This document shows, piece after piece, positions 37,253-47,644 of a stretch of DNA of 64,000 nt (position 1 is the first letter of the stretch; each line of letters starts with the position of its first letter). The notes under the pieces were generated by a model. The model saw only the letters and a list, made by a program, of their open reading frames with translations. It was not told where the DNA came from and made no database searches. The stretch lies in NCBI RefSeq assembly GCF_037392515.1, contig NC_090288.1:56467673-56531672 (forward strand), read 5' to 3'. Both the position numbers and the translations under genes were made by a program. This DNA comes from Haliotis asinina (Eukaryota; Mollusca; Gastropoda; Lepetellida; Haliotidae).

Positions 37253-37608
37253 AAAGAATAATACAAATTACTGAAAACACACTCTCGAAGCAATGTAGCA
37301 ACTGAGTCTGAACACCTAATCTCGTTAGTCATCTCATACAACAAGCATATGTTGCTGAAGACGGGTATTCCAGGGTAATAAAATGTAATAAATTCAGAAC
37401 ATCAACCCTATCTTGTATGATTACACTGGACAATGCGGACCACGGATAACTGTTATTGCACTCAAACCCTGCACATGACCGTACGCCGTGAACTGCCAAG
37501 TCGTTTAGATTTTATGAAAGCTTCACCGTTACCGATGAATGTGGTTGCGTATGAGGCTGTCATACTGATATTGCTCATGTCTAAATATGACGTGCCTCAT
37601 GTGTTGCG
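37253..37608. repeat. 370-bp repeat, copy 2
   Basis: Second copy of the 32444-32813 repeat, same orientation, very high identity by eye. No flanking duplication is apparent, so it may be the older copy. Confidence 0.75.
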
Positions 37609-37744
37609 TACATTGGCCATGTGGTCCTGTTGCCATCAGAAATTGGTTCAAGGGGCTCTCTGTTGCTGCTGTATAATAGCCCTTAAACAATTTCGTGCTA
37701 CATTACAGCCTATGATCTGTAAGCATAATGAGAAAGAAAAGACC

Positions 37745-40656
37745 TAAATGGTGATGTTCCCTTTAATCAGTAAACACAATCATACATGGTCAAATTTCGA
37801 AGGACTGGCATCTTCCAACTAGTTGGCATCCTGAAAGAATATTATGACATGATTACATCTATTCATATCTTGAATTGGGTTCCGTCCAAAAAGTTGGTAT
37901 TGTTTATCTGTATTATCGTTGATTATTTATCAAGAGTGAGTGAGTGGGTTTAGTTTTACGCCGCCTTTAGCAATATTCCACCAATATCACGGCGGGGGAC
38001 ACCAGAAAATGGGCTTCAAACATTGTACCCATGTGGGGAATCGAACGCGGGTCTTCGGCGTGACGAGCGAACGCTTTAACCACTAGGCTACCCCACCGCC
38101 CCGATTATGTATCAAGAAACACCCGTAAAAGGAGTGAGCCGTCTTTACCTAAAGCAAATCTGAAGTAAAAGATGTATTGAATTACTCACTTTCTTCAGTA
38201 TCGTTATCAACGATGGTGTGATCTGTGACGGTGTAGCAGCAGGTGGAAGTAGGTCCGAGGGTAGAATGCATTTCCCCACGAGATTTGACCAATAAGGGGG
38301 ACGGGCATTGTAGGCGCCGCCGTTAGTCAAACATACTAGACGAGATTCGCATCTACAAGAAATATATAATCACACAGAAAACAAGCCGTTTACGTCTTTG
38401 GTAAGATCAACGAGCACAGGTTTATCGCTTATAAACCGAGAAACACCATGAAAGGGGATAAGCCCTGTACATGCTCAACCGGAAGTTGGTTGTCATCAAC
38501 TTCCTCGATAGACAGTCCATCCTGGACGAGAGTAAGTCCCAAACGTCATAAGATTTTGGTATTTCCAAGCAGTAAATGCTTATGAAATCGACTTGTCTTA
38601 TAGTGAGCGAGTGAGTTTAGTTTTACGCCGCACTCAGCAATATTACAGCTATATGGCGGCGGTCTGTAAATAATCGAGTCTGGACCAGACAATCCAGTGA
38701 TCATGAGCATCGATCTGCGCAATTGGGAACCGATGGCATTTGTCAACCAAGTCAGCGAGCCTGACCACCCGATCACGTTAGTCGCCTCTAACGACAAGCA
38801 TAGTCGCCTTTTATGGCAAGCATGGGTTGCTGAAGGCCTACCCCGGGACCTTCACGGGTCACTTGTCTTATAAGTTGAATGGTGAAATTATAACCGTATA
38901 TAAAGTCATGCCACATTATGTTTTGTTTACCTTTGAAACATTTCTTGACATGTCTTTCGGAGAGAATCGATCTGTTTCGACGTATTTACAACATAATGAA
39001 ATGAATTCATTTTACGTATTGTGCATTTTAGGCTAAATAAGTTCACGTAAGGGGCGTAACTCTGTTACTCTTCAAGCGCTTTAACAACTGTGCGATACAA
39101 TTGAAACAGACCAATAAAAAATGTTTATGAGTCCAATGGTAGTGAACAATTTCAGATTCATTGGCTATACAATTACTCACGTAGTATTAAATTCAATAGC
39201 ATGGTTGATGATGACCTTCACCGGATTCTATGCTAACAGTTAACATCATAGCATTTGCCATCTTAGTGAAACGCGCGCGCAGAGACATTACGTTTAATAA
39301 AGGTAAATATGTCGGTGGCTGGTAAAAAAAATAATATCAGCAGTGAAACTTTTGGCAAAATGATCTTCAATAGCATTGTTGCTGAAGACCCATTCTAACC
39401 GAGATCTTCACTTGTGTCAGTGTTAACGGTTAACGATATTTCAAGTAGTATATTCTGTTCTTTGGCCACATGACCTATTGTACAACAACACAACAGAATT
39501 CAATTTGGTTGCGTGTGGGAAAAGGTATTACATTCGTTTTTAGATAACATGCCACAGATCTAATAACGTTCATGTATGGACTATTTAACAAATGTATCAT
39601 ACCCTGGGAAGCAACAACGTCATTGTTTGGCTAAAACGTACTTCTTAGAGATGTATATGTACTATAGACAAGGAATACATGAAACTCATCTTCACTACCA
39701 CAATAATAATGAGGACAAATTATATCTAGGTGATTTACAGCATTAATTTTTCAAAATGGTGGAGTGATATTCTTATTTTACAGAAAGCTCAGGTCTCTGT
39801 CTTTTGGCGATGTATACATTTCCGGTTGTGAAGGAATACCTTCACTTGGTTATTGATTGAGTAATGCCAGTTTTGTAAGTACATATCAATTAGGCACTAC
39901 TTGAAAATGTAAAAAGTGTTTCGGATCACCAACATCTTGAGCCAGCCAGACATCGGAATTTCCAGTTGCAAACAATAAACTTCGTACATTAGACGCCCAG
40001 GTATGTCTTCCATCCTCGTCCAGTTGTTTCAACATTAAATAACAACTGTGTAGGTATCTCCGTGTGTCTTGTCTCAGAAGACGAAGCCAGTAGTTAATTT
40101 CTATACACTGACAACAATTATGCATGGTGTAACGCGCAGGTTCTCCAAGAATCGCTATGTTTGCTGCAAACTTTCCAACTCCTAAAAGTCACTTGAAATG
40201 CGACGCATGAAATTTCTCGATAGATTCCTGGCAGAAACCCACATCTCCGATAAGTACAGCAGCATTATCATTATCACATCTTAGTCAAACGAACGCAAAG
40301 TAACATTAAACTTAAAACAAATACTTCAATAGCCGATAGTAATGAAGAATGAAACTATATATCTTACTGAGAAGTCACGATTATGCTTTGACATGATGCC
40401 TCCGACACAAATATATAAAATATATTTCCAGAAGAATATAGCAATACCGTATGACCTACTCGACAGAAAATGGTCCACATTCGCCTCCCAATCCAACTCT
40501 ACAGTCCATACAGCAAGCGCATGGCCGCTGACCGATCTCACAAGTCGGCGGTGGGGGGATACAGGTAGCGTTTGCACAACTGACGCACTGTAATGCTGAT
40601 GACAGCTGCGTCAACGACGCAAGCACCCCCGCGATGCACAGTACGATATTCATCAT
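37745..40656 (-). CDS. gene D: secreted IGFBP-N-like protein, CACC variant (3 exons)
   Basis: Exon 1 is 40460-40656 (phase 2, donor GTAGGT). Exon 2 is 38190-38352 (acceptor TTTCTTGTAG; donor GTGAGT, phase 0). Exon 3 starts at 37830 after ATTCTTTCAG, codes three residues to TAG (37819-37821), and has ATTAAA at 37762-37767. The product is about 123 aa. The signal peptide is MMNIVLCIAGVLASLTQLSSA. The mature part begins LQCVSC, with CACCMDC replacing the usual CGCC, then CESRLVC and NLVGKC: 12 cysteines in the IGFBP-N spacing. A tail rich in Pro, Ser, Thr and Ile follows (LPPAATPSQITPSL). Intron 1 holds a SINE and a LINE fragment; intron 2 holds a SINE. Exon 3 is the least certain part. Function unknown; likely extracellular. 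Confidence 0.75.
37936..38102 (-). mobile_element. SINE, family 2, in intron 2 of gene D
   Basis: Clean complete copy. On the minus strand it starts GGTGGGGTAGCCTAGTGGTT (A box) with GGTTCGATTCC-like B box, and ends in the ACTC tail. A 15-bp duplication GATTATTTATCAAGA / GATTATGTATCAAGA (one mismatch) lies at 37921-37935 and 38103-38117. Confidence 0.93.
38603..38860 (-). mobile_element. SINE, family 1, in intron 1 of gene D
   Basis: Complete copy from TTTAGTTTTACGCCGCACTC to CCGGGACCTTCACGGG, with a perfect 12-bp duplication ACTTGTCTTATA at 38591-38602 and 38861-38872. Confidence 0.93.
38880..39880. other. intron 1 of gene D, no feature identified
   Basis: AT-rich; nothing recognised between the SINE and the LINE fragment. 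Confidence 0.45.
39888..40265 (-). mobile_element. LINE C-terminal fragment in intron 1 of gene D
   Basis: The minus strand reads DNAAVLIGDVGFCQESIEKF near 40.25 kb, then a stop, then CIEINYWLRLLRQDTRRYLH and LDEDGRHTWASNVRSLLF. This is the region after the reverse transcriptase in a common mollusc LINE type, the same family as the copy at 25.8 kb by its IEK block. It is truncated at both ends. Confidence 0.65.
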
Positions 40657-40699
40657 AACGACCTCAATAACAAAATGTCTGAATGGCGAAACGTGGATA

Positions 40700-41295
40700 G
40701 AGGGTCCGGGACTTTCGGGTCAAAGATAAGGACTTAGGACTGGTCTGGGAAAGATAATGTCTATTTAAATGTCATATGGTGGTGTATTTACACACGGAGA
40801 TAAGAATGTTTGATTAAGATTATTTTTATGTAACATTTGAAAATTTTAAGGAGAATTTATTTGTTTCAGTCAAATTCGTGTTTGTTTGGCATTTAGATGA
40901 AGAGGTTGATGTAAAATGTAATGTTAAAACATACTACAGATCATTGTCGTTACATGGACTTTAGAAAGACCGTGGAAATACGACGAGTTTACCGTCGGTT
41001 AGTTATCAATCTTCAGCGACCCACTCATGGTATTCTTAGACCCAATTACGGTACTTAAAGCCCTGTTTGTGGTAAAACAAATCAAACAAAATTCGTAAGT
41101 ATTCTCAAAGTAGTATCTTCATTTGTCCGTATGAATACAATGATTAACTAAATATGTTTCTTATCACTAGTGCCTGTAAGTCTGTAAATAGTGTTTGATG
41201 GTTCGAAAATGGTATGGAATGGTAGTCGTGAACAAGACACAAGCCTTTGGGCACATGTGTTGCACAAGACTGGTACGTCGACTGAACAAACAGAG
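40700..41295. other. 5' flank of gene D, no feature identified
   Basis: A weak TATA-like ATTTAAATAG (minus sense) lies about 105 bp before the gene D start. Otherwise unremarkable. Confidence 0.4.
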
Positions 41296-43410
41296 TGCAG
41301 CTCAGATGACTCGATTATTATAGAGGGATACATAAGATTAGGTATGGTTACTTACAGGTACAGTACCATACCAATCCTGTATGTAATTACTATGGCATAT
41401 GTTTTCATATCGAGTTATAAGGGAAATCACATTTCTTCAGCAGGCGGGGAAGTTGTGTTGCCTTGTGATTAAAGCGTTCGCTCATCACCCCAAGGCCTTG
41501 TCTCTGTTCTCTGACGGGTACAATGTGTGCACCCCAATTCTGCTGTCCGTCACCATGATATTGGTGGTACACTGCTAAAGACGGCGCAAAACAATACTCA
41601 TTCACTCTCCATCAGGTTTGCTTGTGGAAGCTTTCTGTGGCATTTATTAACAAAACATATGACGCAGTAATTAAGCATGAGAAGACATTATTTCTGTTGT
41701 TATGTTCCAGTGAGAAAGCTGTGCAAAAACAACCTCTGTCTGTTCCAGACATGACCAAAAAAAGATTAAATGCGTCTGAAAAGATGCAATCCATCAGAAC
41801 ATGTGGTTGTCAGAACTGATGTTAGGCGTTACAAAACAACAGGCCCATAACTCATACATCTCGTCAAGTTCTTTAAAGGCCCAGTATATTATCACCACCA
41901 AATTGTGTAAATATAGAACTACATTATTTCCACATTATTTTATTGTGCAAATTTAATTGTGGAAACATCATTTTCATATCAATGAATGCAAGTACAAATT
42001 TATACAATGAAGCTATTGATATTGACAAATCATGTGTAATTATAGATAATTAATTGTTTTAGGCACATGACTGTATATTTTAACGTGCCTATCCAGTTAC
42101 TGTGACTATTAAGCAACACATATAACATGCTAATGACGTGGTATCGACACAGTTTTTATATCGACAATATTTTTTGGTGTGCGTGAATCGACACATTGTT
42201 ATTGCTATTCTTCACTGTATATATCCTGTTTGAAAAGACGTGCACACAACAGCTGATACTGTTTACATCACATTCTGCTGCGTCTTCAGCGATCTTACAC
42301 AAAGCATTGTCAACTTCTAGAAATTGCCGTAGGGAAAAACATAACAAAAATGGTGAAACAGCTACAATACCTCCTACTTTCATCCCGGAGATACGTGAAC
42401 GTGACTATGCTTGTACGCAAAACTCTTTTTGTTTCAGTGAACAAACTGTTGATCATTGTCAAGCAAAAGTTGAAGTATGGGGGATTGAGCCAATCAGAAC
42501 ACAGTGTATATATCACGTAATGTTCACCATCACCCGAGAGACCATGGTAAGAGAAAATGACTAGCGGGCGAATTTTGTCGCTTATATTTATTTTGAACAC
42601 TTTCTGCATCGGGTAACACATTAGATTCCACATATAAAGGTTAATACAAACAGTAAATGCTAAACGATGAACAATGATGGACACGTAATAGAAACACTGA
42701 CTGTCAACACGTGCCCCATGCAGATAAACGGCGGTCAAGTGATTACAGAATCAGATTAACTTTTACGTACCTTGAAGCAAACGCCACCCTGTAACTTAAC
42801 TAAATTCTCAGTTGTATCCATTTGGTAATTGATTATCTGTGGTCTGCCATTTCGGCATTGTTTACTAGGCACATGTGGCGCGGTATGTGTAATTCTTTAC
42901 TTAATGCAACAGCTGATATACCAGCATCTGTGTTACATGATGAAATCATTGCTCAGTGGAGTCACCAGCTATATTCATGATCAAGTTACTGCATACAGTT
43001 TGAAGTGGACATTGAAATTCGCCAATGTCCCGCATCTACAACGAACAAATAAAATCCGTTTTATTATAATGTTGCCCAGCTTCATTTTACTTCTGTTCAT
43101 ACATTTACAGTCTATAAAGGCCAGCTGCACAATATAAAGGCAAGCGACACTACTGTGAAAGGAATAATTATTGCATCTGACATTACAGGAGAGAGTGTAA
43201 ATATTGATTGTATCAGCGATGCACATTATGAATCATGTATTATGACTGTATAATCATTGCGGATATTTTTTACTTGGTCTGAGAGGCAAAACTATTCTGT
43301 GAAACAGGAACCACCCACGTGGCATGTTGAATCAGCAACAAGTCTGAGAAACATAGACCACCAGCGTTACATGGTGAATCAACAAATCGTGGGACTAAGC
43401 AACTAGTTTA
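41296..43410. repeat. segmental duplication, copy 1
   Basis: Colinear with 58390-60360. Shared landmarks in order: TACTATGGCATATGTTTTCATAT, the SINE at 41435, CATTTATTAACAAA, GATGCAATCCATCAGAACAT, GTTGTCAGAACTGATGT, ATTGTTATTGCT-TTCTTCA-TGTATAT, CAACAGCTGATAT, then GTGGCATGTTGAATCAGCAA. The ORFs in the two copies do not agree, so the block looks non-coding. Confidence 0.8.
41435..41605 (+). mobile_element. SINE, family 2
   Basis: Plus-oriented: GTGATTAAAGCGTTCGCTCA...GCGCAAAACAATACTCATTCACTC. Also present at the same place in the other copy of the segmental duplication (58497), so it predates the duplication. Confidence 0.75.
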
Positions 43411-44035
43411 TCAAACAGGGATCGCCTACGTGGCATGTTGAATCAACAGTTAGTCTAAGAAATAGGGACCAACCACGTACGCACTGAATCAGCAACTAGC
43501 AACTGTGAAACAGGGACTACGCACGTGACATGTTGAATGAGCAACTAGACTGAGAAAAAGGGACCACACACGTAGGATATTGAGTTAGCAACAAGACTGA
43601 GAAACAGGGACCACACACGTAGGATATTGAGTTAACAACTAGACTGAGAAACAGGGACCACACTCGTAGGATATTGAGTTAGCAACAAGACTGCGAAACA
43701 GGGACCACACTCGTAGGATATTGAGTTAACAACTAGACTGAGAAACAGGGACCACACACGTAGGATATTGAGTTAGCAACTAGACTGAGAAACAGGGACC
43801 ACACTCGTAGGATATTGAGTTAACAACTAGACTGAGAAACAGGGACCACACACGTAGGATATTGAGTTAGCAACTAGACTGAGAAACAGGGACCGCACAC
43901 GTAGGATATTGAGTTAGCAACTAGACTGAGAAACAGGGACCGCACACGTAGGATATTGAGTTAGCAACTAGACTGAGAAACAGGGACACACACGTAGGAT
44001 ATTGAGTTAGCAACTAGACTGAGAATCAGGGACCA
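43300..44035. repeat. 47-bp minisatellite
   Basis: About 15 units. The later ones are homogeneous, with AGGATATTGAGTTAGCAACT then AGACTGAGAAACAGGGACCA and CACACGT. The first units are diverged. Only a few diverged units exist at the matching site 60.17-60.36 kb, so the array expanded after the duplication. Confidence 0.92.
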
Positions 44036-44424
44036 GGGTTGAATCAGCATCTTGAGCAAGTAGTATGAAACCTTCGCAGTCGGGCTCGTGTTTACCAACA
44101 GTCAAAACACACACCAAAGAGAGGCAACTCTAAAGCGCTACCTTAAAGGCGTGCCGCTAAAACACTGTTACCGTGATACGAATAGTGACGCAAAAACTAT
44201 AACTATATCTATCAATAACAATACAAATTACAGAAAATACACTCTCGTAACAGATGTTACATGGATAGAGTTCTGGATTAATTTCAACCATACAATTTTT
44301 TGAATTGGCATGCTAGGCATGACAAATTTAGTACATTTAAGATGCATGAAAAAATATTGTTTTGAGGGAAACAAAAATGATCGATTATAGGCAGATCAAA
44401 TAATCCGGGAACAAGTACAAATGA

Positions 44425-44587
44425 GGTGGGTTGGACTTTTCGCTGCCATTATTCCAATATTCCAGCAAAATCCCACCGAGGGACACAGGTTCTGGGCTTC
44501 AACACATTGTGCCTATATGGGGAATAGATCGTAATCCTTCGGCGTGACGAGCGATCGCTTTAAGCACCAGGCCACCCCACCGGCCCA
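44425..44587 (-). mobile_element. SINE, family 2, diverged
   Basis: GGGAATAGATCGTAATCCTT, GGCGTGACGAGCGATCGCTTT and GGCCACCCCACCG mark the inverted head. The ACTC tail is eroded. Confidence 0.7.
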
Positions 44588-44599
44588 CGGAAAGGGACT

Positions 44600-45130
44600 G
44601 CTTGGCGACTTGAGAAATGGGAAGTTGAAAGTATTCATCTGAAACCATAACATTTGCATTTCACTCGTTTTCACACTTCTTATATATCTTGATACGTTAC
44701 GTCAGTCTACAACGTGGACTTCAGATATACAGGTTTCTCTGCGTAACTGATGACGAACCGAATCATCTGTCCACTCACTCACTCTAATACACGTAGCTAT
44801 GGGAAGCTCTCCAGAGACACGGTTTCTTAACAAACTTCAGATGAAATGTCCCTTTGTGCCAGTTGTCTCGCTTGATCGACAAGATCAACACCTGTCATCA
44901 CCATTATTTGTCTGTGGATATCACGGTTATTATCTCATACATTCTAACTATAAACCGTTAAGAGCACGTGTCTCAGTTTTTTACTTTGTTTCAACTCCCA
45001 AAATGACAATCGCCGAATTATCCGCCTCAAAGTTTTTGACCGTACCCTGGTGGTTCTCTTGTCCTATATTCCGGGTTATGTTCACTCAGTCAAATAGAAA
45101 GGCGGAAAATCAAATCATTTTACAAACAGA
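44600..45130. other. no gene identified
   Basis: The plus ORF starting at 44799 reads about 110 codons before running into the microsatellite. I recognise no family and no splice context. Confidence 0.4.
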
Positions 45131-45134
45131 GGTG

Positions 45135-45176
45135 CATGTATGTATGTATGTATGTATGTATGTATGTATGTATGTA

Positions 45177-45214
<38 letters not shown>

Positions 45215-45322
45215 CATGTGTGCATGTATGTATGTGTGCGTGCATGCATGCATGCATGTGTGTATGTGTGTGTGCGTGTGTGTATGTATGTATGTGCTTG
45301 CATGCGTGCAGGCAGGCAGGTA
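45135..45322. repeat. (ATGT)n / (GT)n compound microsatellite
   Basis: Twelve or so ATGT units, then about 15 GT units, then mixed ATGC/ATGT/GT. ORFs across it on both strands are artefacts. Confidence 0.95.
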
Positions 45323-45639
45323 GGAACGTACATTGTGTAATGCACATTTCTAGATTTCATTATTGATTTGACAATCTAGAAAAAATAAGAAAAAGAGAAA
45401 TAATAAGTAGCAAAAGACAAAATCCTTTAAAATATCCTAACCACAGCAAAATTTACTTTTAAGAAACAGAATGTATTAAATCCTACTGTGTCCAGATATA
45501 ACAGAAGTAACTGTGGAACACGTTAACATATTGTTGAAGGACACTCTGTAACTTTCACGAGACACGGAGATTTCTATGTCAAGTAGAACCTTGGTGGTTC
45601 TTCCAACGTATAATATACTCTCCAAAAAGAAACGCATAT

Positions 45640-46515
45640 AGGAATTTCAGCTGTATTTATATCTTTATTTTGAAACATCTCGTAGGCTTTATGAGTCTAT
45701 GAAATATAGCAAAATTGTACGTCTGTCCAGGGCATCCCACAGATGTTCGATCCGCTTTAAGTCCTTTGATGCTAAGGGCCAGGGGTGCACATTGATGTTG
45801 TGTTTCTGGAGGGGGTCTCTAGTGAGACGTGCTGTGTGGGGCCTGGCAGTGTCCTGTTGAAACAACTCCCTCTGGCGACCGATGACTGGAAGGAGGTGTT
45901 GGCGTAGGATTTCGTCACAGTACCTTTCAGCTGTCAAGTTGCTCTTGATCGTCACCAAATCACTTCTCCTACGGAAGGTTATCCCTCCCTACATCTGAAC
46001 ACTGCCACGGACGAATCTGTCCTCCTGGGGAATGCAAGCATCGTCGAAGCGTTCGCGTCGACGTCTGTAGACCAGCATTCTTCCATCGCGTCCTTCCAGT
46101 AGAAATCTACCCAAGTTCTGTCGGTTCTAAGCCTGAACGTTGGTGCACCATTGAACTCGATGTCGACGATGTTGTTGTCGAGGCATGGGGCCAAATATAG
46201 TCTTCTGGCACGTAAACCAGCCTCTCTAGACCTGTTTCTGTACAGAAAGCCTCCTCGATCCGGGTATTTGTTGAGCAGTACTGGGCGCCGTAGCTGTTCA
46301 ATGACGCAGATGATGTACTCGCATGTAGCGATCCTGTGCCGCAGAGTTCGCTCGAGGTCGCACCTGCTGCCGAATTCTGCTGGCGATATCTCTCTCAGAT
46401 CCACGAAATGGTGCTTTGGTGAACATGCATGCGTCGGGCAACTGCACGGTGAGACTGGCCAGCTTCAAGGAGACCAATGGCGATATGACGATTGGCTTCA
46501 CTTAGACGTGGCATT
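45640..46515 (-). pseudogene. Tc1-like transposase pseudogene
   Basis: The minus strand starts near 46515 with a frame giving NRHIAIGLLEAGQSHRAV-type HTH residues. It then passes LRHRIATCEYIICVIEQLRR, NRSREAGLRARRLYLAP, DRTWVDFYWKD (first-Asp region degraded), the second-Asp block FQQDTARPHTAR, and SKDLKRIEHLWDALDRR, where the usual SPDLNPIEH is altered. At least three frame changes. The lower end carries CTCCAAAAAGAAACGCATAT, a plausible inverted-repeat end; I found no partner. Confidence 0.8.
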
Positions 46516-46519
46516 TTTG

Positions 46520-47640
46520 TGTTCGTCAACAATGTTCCAAACACAGTGAATAATCTGACACTGAGGGTGTGCGTTCGAATCCAAGACTCAACTCAGTCAA
46601 GAATCTTAACGTTACTGAGAAGGTGTAATCCCAAATTGAACATCTCTTACACTTGATTACTTTCAAATGTCTTTGCATATTTATGTTTTGAAAACAAGTA
46701 ACAGAATGACACTAAATAGCCTATGAGGTGGACATTTGGAACTAGACAACCGTGGGGACCACACATACGTCAACCTGTGAAGGTCCTCAGAAACCCATGT
46801 TTTTTTTATAATTCCAAGAGGCCATTAAAGGAATGGGGTTGTCCGGGACGCTGTCTTAGGTGATATGTAATTGTCACCCAATAAGGTAGATAAATACAAG
46901 CAAGCACACAAACAAACAAACAAACAAACAAACAAACAAACAAAACCAATCCTCCTAAAAAGCAATCTTTCCAATCGTTCTAAATGCTCGAATTGAATAT
47001 TTTAATTTTGTAATAAGGTTCTTGTTTTCGAGATGCTAAATTCATCTGTCATTTACAAAACGTTTCATGGTTTTGCAGACAATGTTTGACCATTTGGTAA
47101 TGATAGCATTTAGCATTCTAGGGACACTAGGGATTTTTGTATTCCACAGTAGTAAGTCCGTACATGCATTCAGTACGTCATTACTTTTCTATTGAAATGC
47201 AAAAAATATAATATCATAATCCCTTAAATATTTCAGCTGTTGGTAGAGAATTAAGACACCTGTGAGATTCAGTTCTATTGTTTAGAAGGAAAATCAAAGA
47301 TATCCTGAATAGCAGTTAAAAGACAGGAAACGTGCATGGGTATTTTTTTTTGCTTGACCACATGCTGCAAACCAAAACAGCCGCACAGCGGCTACATTTT
47401 TGTTGCTGGAGGCCTTCTCAAAACACTTTTCGTCACAAAAACAGTGGGCGTGATAGAGGCATCACAATAAGGCAAAATGATATTGTGTCCAATGAATGGA
47501 CGGCTGGTCGACTGCCAATCTCGAATAATTCAAGTATAGAAATATCAGAAAGATTTCTGCACGTTCACATATCAACGAGGAATAGGCAACCTCGCTGTAG
47601 CCTGGTATTTGTCCAAGTACTTTCGTAAAAAATCATAGTT
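46520..47640. other. 5' flank of gene E; CAAA microsatellite
   Basis: No gene. A (CAAA)n tract is at about 46908-46945. No convincing TATA box near 47.6 kb. Confidence 0.5.
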
Positions 47641-47644
47641 AGCC

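Noticed and set aside
32444-37608. Pair of direct repeats as LTRs of a retrovirus-like element
   Set aside because: No gag, protease, RT or primer-binding site between them, no TG...CA ends, and copy 1 alone has its own 11-bp flanking duplication.
37936-38102. tRNA gene suggested by good A and B boxes
   Set aside because: It is the head of a SINE: many copies, shared body and ACTC tail, and a 15-bp target duplication.
42196-42564. 122-codon ORF
   Set aside because: The duplicate block at 59.1-59.4 kb does not keep the frame, so it is unlikely to be coding.
45115-45366. ORFs rich in Cys-Val-Tyr or His-Thr on both strands
   Set aside because: Translation of the ATGT/GT microsatellite.
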